A stretch of DNA of 9,156 nucleotides from Bacillota bacterium (GCA_023398855.1 JAEWRS010000563.1:1-9156), one strand, 5' to 3'. Positions 1 through 6,783 are shown, counted from the stretch's first letter. Program-made: numbers and translations. The notes: generated from the sequence alone by a model not told the origin.

Positions 1-2
1 CT

Positions 3-590
3 CTTGTGGAGCTGGCCAGACTGGCCATGGAAGCAAATGAATGGGACAGGGCAGAAGAACATTTAATAAAGGCCCTGATATATCCGGAGAATCTTGGAGA
101 AGGGAAATTAGAAGGAACAAAGGATAATCATATTAATTATTATTTAGGAGTGGTCAGGGAGAAACTGGGAAGAGCAGAAGAAGCCTATGCATGCTATGAA
201 GCGGCCGGTGTGGGTACTGCAGAACCAGCGGGTATGATGTATTACAATGATCAGCCAGCGGATATGATCTATTATCAGGGACTGGCAAAGGAAAAGCTGG
301 GAAAGCCGGTGGAAGCAAGAGCAAGATTTTATAAGCTGCTGGACTATGGAGAGCAGCATATGTTTGACAGCATGAAGATAGAATATTTTGCAGTATCCTT
401 ACCTGATTTCCTGATTTATGAAGAAGATCTGGATAAAAGGAATAAGGCTCATTGCAGTTATCTCATAGGTCTTGGGAAAATGGGGCTTGGAGATGCAGAA
501 GAAGCAAAGGAAGCATTCAAAGAGACCATAAGTCTGGATAACACACATTTAAATGCAATCCGATATCTGAGTATGATATCAGCTCAGTAA
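3..590 (+). CDS. C-terminal part of a TPR-repeat protein, DUF5107-like (5' end outside the window)
   Basis: The reading frame is already open at the left edge and ends with TAA at 588-590, so 195 residues of a longer protein are visible. A GTG at 6-8 has no ribosome binding site and is probably internal. The segment has helical TPR-like repeats: paired helices with Y-LG/A-E-LG-EEA patterns near residues 44-66, 88-112 and 148-178. Phrases such as YPENLGEGKL, YNDQPADMIYYQG, YFAVSLPD and the ending GLGDAEEAKEAF resemble the C-terminus of the large (about 1000-residue) DUF5107 proteins common in gut Clostridia. Those carry an N-terminal domain with possible links to carbohydrate metabolism, then TPRs. 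The family assignment is from memory. The molecular function is unknown, and TPRs usually mediate protein contacts. No signal peptide can be judged because the N-terminus is missing. It converges with the ATPase gene. Confidence 0.65.
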   Translation, partial: LVELARLAMEANEWDRAEEHLIKALIYPENLGEGKLEGTKDNHINYYLGVVREKLGRAEEAYACYEAAGVGTAEPAGMMYYNDQPADMIYYQGLAKEKLGKPVEARARFYKLLDYGEQHMFDSMKIEYFAVSLPDFLIYEEDLDKRNKAHCSYLIGLGKMGLGDAEEAKEAFKETISLDNTHLNAIRYLSMISAQ

Positions 591-605
591 TAACAAGATA
601 AAGTC

Positions 606-641
606 AAAAGCGGTCTCTGTAAAATGACAGAGACCGCTTTT
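606..641. terminator. Bidirectional intrinsic terminator between convergent genes
   Basis: A perfect 15-bp inverted repeat (606-620 with 627-641) has a 6-nt loop (aaaatg). The stem carries a GC-rich core (gcggtctctgt) flanked by AAAA on the left and TTTT on the right, so each strand reads a hairpin ending in a short U tract. It begins 15 nt after the stop of the TPR gene. It lies 82 nt beyond the stop of the ATPase gene, so it can end both transcripts. Confidence 0.85.
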
Positions 642-723
642 GGCAGGCTGGAAATAATGATTTAAATGAAAGAACCAGCCGGTTTCATGTCCCTCAGATA
701 ACTGGTAAGCAGCATTGCCGCAG

Positions 724-3408
724 CTATTTCATTTGATTGGTAATCAGCTTTGCAAGCTCCCCGCCAAGGGTAGGAATTACCGCAAAGCTCAGGGATTCGC
801 TTAACTGTGTAAGGGTAAGAGGCACTGTACTAAAAACTGTATTTAAAAACGGCACATAAACCACAACCATTAAAAATACAAAGGAAGCGATGACACATTT
901 ATTTAAAAAGGAATTTGATAAAAGCCGGATTCCAAATATGGATCTTTTTTCGCTCCTGTTTGAGTAAGCACGGAATAGTTCCCCTAAGATAAGGGTCACA
1001 AAGCACATGGTACGGGCAATGGTTTCTCCATTACTGATGCCGCTGTAGTTCACATGGCCGATATAGAATACGGTCAAAGCGCTGATTCCAAGAAAAAGGC
1101 TCTGCAGGGCAACTGTCACACCCATCCTCTTATCAATAATAGATTCATTGGGGTCTCTCGGCTTCTGGTCCATAATACCGGGCTCTTTTTCTTCCATACC
1201 CAGAGCAAAGGCAGGAAAAGCATCCGTGACAAGGTTGATGGAAAGTAAGTGAATGGGCATTAACGGCATAGGCAGGTTGAGCAGCATGGCTAAAAAAATA
1301 AGGATTATCTCACCGATGTTGCAGGAGAGAAGATACCCTACAACCTTTCGGATGTTGTTATAAATGGTTCTTCCTTCCTCAACAGCTTTCACAATGCTTA
1401 CAAAGTTGTCATCAGTAAGGATCATGTCGGCTGCTTCCTTGGAAACATCTGTGCCGGTAATTCCCATGGCAACACCGATATCCGCCCGCTTAAGGCTTGG
1501 TGCATCGTTAACACCGTCTCCGGTCATGGCAACAATCTCCCCGTTGGATTTGCAAGCAGTCACAAGCCGTACCTTGTGCTCCGGTGAAACGCGGGCAAAC
1601 ACGTTTACGGTTTTCACCTTTTCTCTCAGCTCTTCATCGGAAAGAAGCTGGATTTCGGCTCCTTCCAAAGCTTCCTGGCCAGGAGACATGATGCCCAGAT
1701 CAGCAGCAATGGCACTGGCTGTAATCTTGTGGTCGCCTGTGATCATTTTCACCCGGATTCCGGCCCTCCTGCACTCTTCCACAGCCGGTTTCACTTCTTC
1801 TCTCGGCGGATCAATCATACACATAAGACCCAGGTAGGTAAGAGCCGTTTCCTCCTGATTAATATCATGCAGAGATTCAATGGTTTTGCGGGCAACTCCC
1901 AGCACACGCAAGGCACTTTTGGCAAAGCCGGAATTGGCTTCCAGGATTTTTTTACGGTCAGCTTCTGTTATTTCAGAAACCGCACCATCTTTATAAATGA
2001 ATGTACAGCGTTTTAGAATTTCATCAGGAGCGCCCTTTGTATAAAGGGTCAGTTCTCCGTTTTTTTCATGTATCGTGGACATGAGTTTTCTGTCAGAATC
2101 AAAGGGAATTTCCTGAACCCGCCGGTATTCTTCATTTAAACGGACTTTGCTGAGACCGGTTTTTTCTCCCAGAACCAGCATGGCACCTTCCGTAGGATCT
2201 CCCATGATCTGGCTGTTTTCTATATCATAGATGGCGTCATTGCACAAAACAGCGCCCTTTATCAGTTCCAAAATGTTGGATGTTAGCCTGCCGCCCTCTT
2301 CCACGGCGATGGAGCCTTCCCTGCTGTAGCCCGTCCCGGTCACATCATAAGCTCTTTCATGGTCAAACACCTTGACAACTGTCATTTTATTCTGAGTAAG
2401 TGTGCCGGTTTTGTCTGAGCAGATGATTGTTGTGCTGCCCAGAGTTTCTACGGCGGAAAGCTTTTTGATGATGGCATGGGATTTTACCATTTGCTGCATG
2501 CCCATTGCCAGGATCACGGTAACTACTACCGTAAGGCCTTCTGGAATAGCGGCGACAGCCAGAGATACGGAAACCATAAAGATTTCCATTAGCTTATCCC
2601 CCTGGAGCAGCCCCAGAATAAAAATCAAGGCACATACGGCAATACAGACAATACCCAAAATTCTGCCCAGACTGTCAAGCTTCTTTTGAAGCAGGGTCGT
2701 TTCTTCTTCGGATTCGTTTAGCATGGCTGCAATATTGCCCATTTGCGTATCCATACCGGTTGCAGATACGATACCTTTTCCTCTTCCGTAGGTTATCACT
2801 GTTCCCATAAAGGCAGAATTGGCACGATCTCCAAGAGGCACATCTTCAGGAAAAATGCTGTTACAGTTCTTTTCAGCCGGAACTGATTCGCCGGTAAGAG
2901 CCGCTTCATCCACTTTCAGGTTATAGCTTTCTATCAGTCTTATGTCAGCCGGAACGTAATCTCCTGTGTCAAGGATCACCACATCACCCAACACAAGTTC
3001 CTCGGAAGGAGTCTTTATGATATTTCCGCCGCGGATCACCTTAGCCTGAGGGCTGGACATTTCCTTAAGAGCTTTTAGGGCACTGCTGGCCTTTGTTTCC
3101 TGATTCACACCGATAATAGCGTTAATAATTACGATGGCAATGATCACAATGCTGTCAAAAATTCCTTCGCCCTCAACAATTCCCACAACCATGGAAACAA
3201 TAGCTGCTATAATCAGGATGATCACAAGAAAATCCTTAAATTGTTCAGCAAATAACTGCACCAGGGTTTTTTCTGCAGCCCCTTGTAAACGATTGTAACC
3301 ATGTTCTTCCAGTCGTTTTTGTGCTTCCTGCTGGGATAATCCCTTTAAGGGGTCAGTTTGCAGTTCACTGACTGTCAACGAAATATCTTTGCCGAAAAAA
3401 TTATTCAT
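724..3408 (-). CDS. Calcium-transporting P-type ATPase (P2A/SERCA-like)
   Basis: This is an 894-residue membrane pump that exports Ca2+ (or a related cation such as Mn2+) using ATP. The cation-transporter N-terminal region is at 1-75 and membrane helices M1-M2 at about 59-104. The actuator loop has the LTGES motif (171-175). M3-M4 (248-304) include AAIPEG with Glu290. The phosphorylation motif is DKTGT, with Asp332 as the phosphorylated residue. The nucleotide-binding KGAPDE is at 458-463 and the hinge TGDGVNDAP at 629-637. M5-M10 span about 690-890. Residues aligning with both SERCA Ca sites are present: Glu290, Asn697, Glu700, Asn725, Thr728, Asp729 and Glu810. Length is normal for bacterial P2A ATPases. 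The frame stays open for 53 codons further upstream, but the start used here has GGAGG 7 nt upstream and begins the conserved N-terminus. It stands alone as a single-gene unit. The exact ion cannot be proved from sequence. Confidence 0.93.
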   Translation of the reverse strand: MNNFFGKDISLTVSELQTDPLKGLSQQEAQKRLEEHGYNRLQGAAEKTLVQLFAEQFKDFLVIILIIAAIVSMVVGIVEGEGIFDSIVIIAIVIINAIIGVNQETKASSALKALKEMSSPQAKVIRGGNIIKTPSEELVLGDVVILDTGDYVPADIRLIESYNLKVDEAALTGESVPAEKNCNSIFPEDVPLGDRANSAFMGTVITYGRGKGIVSATGMDTQMGNIAAMLNESEEETTLLQKKLDSLGRILGIVCIAVCALIFILGLLQGDKLMEIFMVSVSLAVAAIPEGLTVVVTVILAMGMQQMVKSHAIIKKLSAVETLGSTTIICSDKTGTLTQNKMTVVKVFDHERAYDVTGTGYSREGSIAVEEGGRLTSNILELIKGAVLCNDAIYDIENSQIMGDPTEGAMLVLGEKTGLSKVRLNEEYRRVQEIPFDSDRKLMSTIHEKNGELTLYTKGAPDEILKRCTFIYKDGAVSEITEADRKKILEANSGFAKSALRVLGVARKTIESLHDINQEETALTYLGLMCMIDPPREEVKPAVEECRRAGIRVKMITGDHKITASAIAADLGIMSPGQEALEGAEIQLLSDEELREKVKTVNVFARVSPEHKVRLVTACKSNGEIVAMTGDGVNDAPSLKRADIGVAMGITGTDVSKEAADMILTDDNFVSIVKAVEEGRTIYNNIRKVVGYLLSCNIGEIILIFLAMLLNLPMPLMPIHLLSINLVTDAFPAFALGMEEKEPGIMDQKPRDPNESIIDKRMGVTVALQSLFLGISALTVFYIGHVNYSGISNGETIARTMCFVTLILGELFRAYSNRSEKRSIFGIRLLSNSFLNKCVIASFVFLMVVVYVPFLNTVFSTVPLTLTQLSESLSFAVIPTLGGELAKLITNQMK

Positions 3409-3415
3409 ACAAAAT

Positions 3416-3420
3416 CCTCC
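3416..3420 (-). promoter_or_regulatory. Ribosome binding site that sets the ATPase start
   Basis: GGAGG on the - strand lies 7 nt (attttgt) before the ATG at 3408-3406. No comparable site precedes the upstream in-frame ATG at 3567. The shorter product is therefore preferred over a 947-residue one with an unrelated, cysteine-containing extension. Confidence 0.85.
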
Positions 3421-3592
3421 ATATAGATGTGCCGGGCAACGCCTGATTTCCGGCGGGGTACCTGTTTTAATACGCTTGCAATATCTGATGATAAAGCCGA
3501 AGCAGGAATGGAAGTCGCAGCAATATGATTCTATTATTTCATAATTTATATGATTTATTCTGAACATGGCAGGTTATAGGGGGATTTGGAAA

Positions 3593-3627
3593 GGAAGAAA
3601 GCAAGATTAACCGGCCTTCTTTCTTCC
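3593..3627. repeat. Inverted repeat, possible weak hairpin
   Basis: ggaagaaag (3593-3601) is the exact reverse complement of ctttcttcc (3619-3627). Pairing can extend inward (aag 3603-3605 with ctt 3616-3618) with one bulged base, giving about 12 pairs. There is no long U tract on either strand. It lies between the two divergent genes, 11 bp before the -35 box of the pyrophosphatase promoter. Role unknown. Confidence 0.4.
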
Positions 3628-3637
3628 GGTCCACTTA

Positions 3638-3665
3638 TTTACAATTTACTAATTTATGATATAAT
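3638..3665 (+). promoter_or_regulatory. Sigma-A promoter for the pyrophosphatase operon
   Basis: The -35 is TTTACA (3638-3643) and the -10 is a perfect TATAAT (3660-3665), with 16-bp spacing. The predicted start near 3672 gives a leader of about 190 nt before the ATG at 3866, containing the paired hairpins at 3688-3728. A second, poorer candidate based on TTGACT (3771-3776) lacks a well-spaced -10. Confidence 0.75.
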
Positions 3666-3678
3666 GGGAATACTTAAC

Positions 3679-3702
3679 AAAAGAAAACCTCATAAACTGA
3701 GG
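3679..3702 (-). terminator. Possible - strand terminator (short stem)
   Basis: On the - strand, cctca-gttta-tgagg (5-bp stem, 5-nt loop) is followed directly by TTTTCTTTT. The form is that of an intrinsic terminator, but the stem is short. No - strand gene lies immediately upstream. It would either stop antisense transcription into the operon promoter or form part of a leader for the distant ATPase gene. Its form may also be a by-product of the + strand leader structure. Confidence 0.35.
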
Positions 3703-3737
3703 AGACCCCGATTGGCAGGCAACCGGGGCAATTATGA
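3688..3737 (+). ncRNA. Unidentified structured 5' leader of the pyrophosphatase operon
   Basis: Starting about 16 nt after the predicted transcription start, hairpin 1 is cctca(3688-3692)-taaac-tgagg(3698-3702). After a 3-nt linker (aga), hairpin 2 pairs 3706-3714 with 3720-3728 (ccccgattg with caaccgggg, one A.C mismatch) around a 5-nt loop. Downstream ttatga (3732-3737) is complementary to tcataa (3690-3695), which spans the 5' arm and loop of hairpin 1. That allows a pseudoknot or an alternative fold. I compared it by eye with the fluoride, SAM, TPP, FMN, c-di-GMP, ZTP, preQ1 and yybP-ykoY patterns I know and found no match. It may be a new cis-regulatory RNA or simply a stable 5' end. Confidence 0.4.
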
Positions 3738-3865
3738 AAAATCTATGTGCAATTTGACGAATTAATCAATTTGACTCATATATTTTCTATGTATTTAGTA
3801 TAAAAAACATATGTGAACGCAATATGAACGACCTGTAAACACATTATGAAAATAGGGAGAAAAGT

Positions 3866-5536
3866 ATGGGAGAAAATTATAAAAACAGAAGGACCATTGT
3901 AATAGGACATAAAAATCCGGACACAGATTCCATCTGTTCAGCCATCTGCTACGCTAATTTAAAAAGAATGCTGACAGGAGAAGATTATCAGCCGGGCCGG
4001 GCAGGCCACGTTAACGAAGAAACGCAATTTGTCCTTCATTACTTTGGTGTGGAGGCCCCGGAGCTTGTGGAAAATGTGAAGACCCAGGTCAGTGACATTG
4101 AGATCCGTGAAACAAAGGGAGTCAATAAGAACTTATCCTTAAAAAAGGCATGGAACCTGATGCAGGAGGCCAATGTAGTCACCATTCCTGCTGTGACTGA
4201 GGATGGATTGCTGGAAGGGCTGATCACAGTAGGTGATGTTGCCAGATCCTACATGAATGTGTATGACAGCAACATTTTATCTAAGGCCAATACACAATAT
4301 GAGAATATCGTGGAAACCCTGGAAGGAGCCATGGTGGCTGGTGGAAACAAGGAGTATTTCAATCATGGAAAGGTACTTATTGCAGCGGCAAATCCTGATA
4401 TGATGGAGTATTACATTTCCAAGGGCGATCTTGTTATCCTGGGCAACCGTTATGAATCCCAGCTTTGCGCCATTGAGATGGAAGCGGCCTGCATCATTGT
4501 GTGCGAAGGCGCAGCAGTGTCCATGACCATTAAAAAGCTGGCTCAGGAGCGGGGCTGTATGGTTATGACCACACCCTATGACACCTTTACGGCAGCTCGT
4601 CTGGTAAACCAGAGTATTCCCATCAGCTATTTTATGACCACCGAAGGGCTGATTTCTTTTGAAGTGGAAGATTATATTGATGATATAAAAGATGTGATGG
4701 CAAGCAAGCGGCACCGGGATTTTCCAATTCTTGATAAGGATGGGAAATACATGGGAATGATTTCCCGCCGGAATTTGCTGGGTGCAAAGGGGAAACGTCT
4801 GATCCTGGTGGATCACAATGAAAAAACCCAGGCAGTGGAAGGCATGTCAAGCGCAGAAATCCTGGAAATCATTGATCACCACAGACTAGGAACGGTGGAA
4901 ACCATTGCCCCGGTATTCTTCCGCAACCAGCCGGTGGGCTGCACGGCCACCATTGTATACCAGATGTACCAGGAAAGCAAGATGGAAATCGAGCCCCATA
5001 TTGCAGGTCTTTTGTGCAGTGCCATAATTTCCGATACTCTTTTGTTCCGGTCCCCTACCTGTACGGAGTCAGATAAACAGGCAGCACTTAATCTGGCAGA
5101 TCTGGCAGGCATTGAAGTGAAAAAATACGCTTCCTCCATGTTTGCTGCAGGAAGTAATTTAAGAGGAAAGACGGACGCAGAGATCTTTTACCAGGATTTT
5201 AAAAAATTTACGGTTGGGAAGGTGACTTTTGGAGTCGGCCAGATCAGCTCTTTAAATGCCAAAGAACTTGAGGAGCTAAAGGAGCGGATGCTGCCTTATA
5301 TGAAAAAATCGAGAGAAGAACATGATATGGACATGATGTTCTTTATGCTTACCAATATTCTGACTGAGTCTACTGTGCTTTTATGCGAGGGTTCGGGAGC
5401 GAAACAACTGGTTATCGGAGCCTTTCGGACGGAGGAAGAGGAATTCATGGCAGAGGATCACGTGGTAAGCCTGCCTGGCGTGGTATCCAGAAAGAAACAG
5501 CTGATTCCCGGCATTATGCTGGCAGTTCAGGAATAG
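3866..5536 (+). CDS. Manganese-dependent (family II) inorganic pyrophosphatase with CBS and DRTGG domains
   Basis: This cytoplasmic enzyme hydrolyses pyrophosphate to two phosphates and so drives biosynthetic reactions. The 556 residues show a DHH-type catalytic domain interrupted by a regulatory insert. Residues 10-60 carry GHKNPDTDS (metal ligands His15, Asp19, Asp21). A first CBS motif lies at about 75-130 (ending TVGDVAR), a DRTGG-type domain at about 135-245, and a second CBS motif at about 250-305 (MISRRNLL). The catalytic domain then resumes with VDHNE (315-319), DHH (337-339) and SAIISDT (Asp390). A C-terminal DHHA2 lobe ends with the substrate-binding RKKQ (542-545). In the characterised CBS-PPase family, AMP and ADP inhibit, and ATP or diadenosine polyphosphates activate. 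The same is inferred here. ATG 3866 has AGGGAG 6 nt upstream. It is the first gene of a three-gene operon; the next gene starts 15 nt downstream. Confidence 0.93.
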   Translation: MGENYKNRRTIVIGHKNPDTDSICSAICYANLKRMLTGEDYQPGRAGHVNEETQFVLHYFGVEAPELVENVKTQVSDIEIRETKGVNKNLSLKKAWNLMQEANVVTIPAVTEDGLLEGLITVGDVARSYMNVYDSNILSKANTQYENIVETLEGAMVAGGNKEYFNHGKVLIAAANPDMMEYYISKGDLVILGNRYESQLCAIEMEAACIIVCEGAAVSMTIKKLAQERGCMVMTTPYDTFTAARLVNQSIPISYFMTTEGLISFEVEDYIDDIKDVMASKRHRDFPILDKDGKYMGMISRRNLLGAKGKRLILVDHNEKTQAVEGMSSAEILEIIDHHRLGTVETIAPVFFRNQPVGCTATIVYQMYQESKMEIEPHIAGLLCSAIISDTLLFRSPTCTESDKQAALNLADLAGIEVKKYASSMFAAGSNLRGKTDAEIFYQDFKKFTVGKVTFGVGQISSLNAKELEELKERMLPYMKKSREEHDMDMMFFMLTNILTESTVLLCEGSGAKQLVIGAFRTEEEEFMAEDHVVSLPGVVSRKKQLIPGIMLAVQE

Positions 5537-5551
5537 GGGGCTGCCGGGCTA

Positions 5552-6184
5552 ATGAAGAAACAGGAAACCAATGAAAATAATACAAAACGCTCTAAAATAA
5601 ACTGGAAGCCGGGAAACATGCTTTATCCTGTTCCGGCGGTAATGGTTAGCTGCCAGAGGAAGGGAGAAAATCCGAATATCATTACTGTTGCATGGGCAGG
5701 GACCATATGCTCTTCTCCCGCCATGCTTTCCATATCCATACGCCCGGAGCGCCATTCCTATGAGATCATAAAAGAATCCGGGGAGTTTGTTGTAAATCTG
5801 GTGACAAAGGATTTGGTACGGGCGGCTGATTACTGCGGAGTGAAGTCAGGCAGGGAAGTGAATAAATTTGTGGAAATGAAGCTGACCCCCTGCTCTCTGG
5901 AACATACCAAAGCCCCTGGAATAGAAGAGAGTCCTGTGAATTTAGCCTGTCGGGTGGTGGAGATCAAACCTTTGGGAAGCCATGACTTGTTTTTGGCAGA
6001 GGTGCTTGGTGTAACCGTTGACAGCCGGTATATGGATGAAAGAGGCAAATTCCGTCTCAATGAGGCGGGGCTTATAACTTATTCCCATGGAGAGTATTTT
6101 GAATTGGGGAAAAAGCTTGGAAGTTTCGGATATTCTGTGAAAAAGGCAGAAAAAAAGTTATCTGGCAGGAGGAAAAACAAATGA
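5552..6184 (+). CDS. Flavin reductase / flavoredoxin family protein
   Basis: This 210-residue protein matches the flavin-reductase-like (split-barrel FMN-binding) fold. Seen are an N-terminal barrel strand with P-VMVSC (27-34), N-ITVAWAG (42-50), SSPAMLSISIR (54-64), GEFVVN (77-82), and CGVKSGREVNKF (95-106). The end, SFGYSVKK (191-198), is common in flavoredoxins. Such proteins bind FMN and pass electrons in the cytoplasm. The physiological donor and acceptor here are unknown. The tail after residue 198 is lysine/arginine-rich. The start at 5552 lies 15 nt after the upstream stop, with a GGGGG stretch (5536-5540) as a rather distant ribosome binding site, so translational coupling to the pyrophosphatase is likely. 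The nearby ATG at 5571 is out of frame. The stop codon overlaps the next gene's start. Confidence 0.85.
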   Translation: MKKQETNENNTKRSKINWKPGNMLYPVPAVMVSCQRKGENPNIITVAWAGTICSSPAMLSISIRPERHSYEIIKESGEFVVNLVTKDLVRAADYCGVKSGREVNKFVEMKLTPCSLEHTKAPGIEESPVNLACRVVEIKPLGSHDLFLAEVLGVTVDSRYMDERGKFRLNEAGLITYSHGEYFELGKKLGSFGYSVKKAEKKLSGRRKNK

Positions 6185-6708
6185 TGAGCAAGCTTGATAA
6201 TATTACCCTGATCGGTATGCCGGCTTCCGGCAAGAGTACGGTGGGAGTTCTGCTGGCAAAACGCCTTGGATATTCCTTTGTGGATGTGGATATTGTTATT
6301 CAGGAACAGGAGGGGTGTCTGTTAAAGGAAATCATAGCAGCAGAGGGGCAGGATGGCTTTCTGGCGGTGGAGAACAGGATCAATGCCGGCCTTGCGGTTC
6401 ATCACAGTGTCATTGCACCGGGGGGAAGTGTCATTTATGGCAAAGAGGCTATGGAGCATTTAAAAGAGATCAGCACAATAGTATATTTAAAGCTTAGCTA
6501 TGAAAGTTTGGAAGAACGTCTGGGGGATCTGGTAGATCGGGGTGTGGTCCTAAAGGATGGGATGACCTTACGGGATTTATACGAGGAACGGGTTCCATAT
6601 TATGAAACATATGCGGACATAACCATTGACGAAGACGGCCTTGATGCCGGGAAGACGGTGGACGAGCTCAGGGTAATTATGGAGGAGCGGTTTGGTCTGC
6701 AGACTTAA
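6181..6708 (+). CDS. Shikimate-kinase-like P-loop kinase, substrate uncertain
   Basis: This is a 175-residue nucleoside-monophosphate-kinase-fold protein of shikimate kinase length and order. The Walker A is GMPASGKST (12-20). FVDVD (33-37) corresponds to the shikimate kinase DxD, with Asp37 in the substrate Asp position. Arg120 matches the lid arginine, and ERVPYYETYAD has Arg137 in the place of the C-terminal substrate arginine. Two substrate-site features differ. The usual E-x-F-R is GFLAVE, with Leu61 where shikimate kinases have Arg. The GGG loop reads PGGS (80-83). I recall a subgroup of proteins annotated as shikimate kinase that share GFL and GGS, so the substrate may be something else. 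AGGAGG (6167-6172) lies 8 nt before ATG 6181. A second ATG follows at 6184. The start overlaps the flavin reductase stop by 4 bp, implying coupled translation. No aro genes are nearby. Confidence 0.8.
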   Translation: MMSKLDNITLIGMPASGKSTVGVLLAKRLGYSFVDVDIVIQEQEGCLLKEIIAAEGQDGFLAVENRINAGLAVHHSVIAPGGSVIYGKEAMEHLKEISTIVYLKLSYESLEERLGDLVDRGVVLKDGMTLRDLYEERVPYYETYADITIDEDGLDAGKTVDELRVIMEERFGLQT

Positions 6709-6738
6709 TAGTAATAAAGCCAGGAAGAATCTGTAATT

Positions 6739-6783
6739 AAAAATCAGCCTTAAATGGTTATAACCCATTTAAGGCTGATTTTT
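6739..6783. terminator. Strong bidirectional intrinsic terminator
   Basis: A 19-bp perfect stem (6739-6757 with 6765-6783) has a 7-nt loop and is flanked by A5 on the left and a T7 run (6779-6785) on the right. It follows the kinase stop by 30 nt and the chemoreceptor stop (6789-6791, - strand) by 5 nt, so it closes both convergent units. Confidence 0.93.

Larger units (their letters stand above)
3409..3865. other. Divergent intergenic region between the ATPase and pyrophosphatase genes
   Basis: This 457-bp region has no credible gene. Reading from the ATPase side it holds several elements. The ATPase ribosome binding site comes first. Next is a weak GC-rich hairpin (3431-3435 with 3450-3454, 14-nt loop). 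A weak - strand -10 candidate TATAAC lies at 3573-3578, with only a poor -35. An inverted repeat follows (3593-3601 with 3619-3627). Then come the strong + strand promoter (3638-3665), the paired hairpins (3688-3728), a 9-bp direct repeat (caatttgac at 3750-3758 and 3767-3775), and the pyrophosphatase ribosome binding site AGGGAG (3854-3859). No confident promoter for the ATPase was found. Confidence 0.7.

Noticed and set aside
667..687. Second terminator hairpin for the ATPase gene
   Set aside because: Only about 4 contiguous pairs form around the aacc/ggtt core, outer pairing needs a 3-nt bulge, and there is no U tract. The 606-641 hairpin is sufficient.
1364..1837. 157-codon open frame antisense to the ATPase gene
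   Set aside because: The Ser/Thr-rich translation is typical of the reverse complement of a coding region. It has no start signal or recognisable domain.
3409..3567. 53-codon in-frame extension of the ATPase N-terminus
   Set aside because: It has no ribosome binding site and no resemblance to P-type ATPase N-termini. A strong GGAGG sits exactly at the shorter start.
3688..3737. Fluoride riboswitch before the pyrophosphatase
   Set aside because: Fluoride riboswitches are a sensible guess before such genes, but the conserved GG-GATGG core is absent from the leader.
4277..4816. 179-codon open frame antisense to the pyrophosphatase gene
   Set aside because: It is rich in His, Ile and Cys, has no family resemblance and no ribosome binding site, and lies wholly inside a well-supported gene. 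It is a shadow frame.
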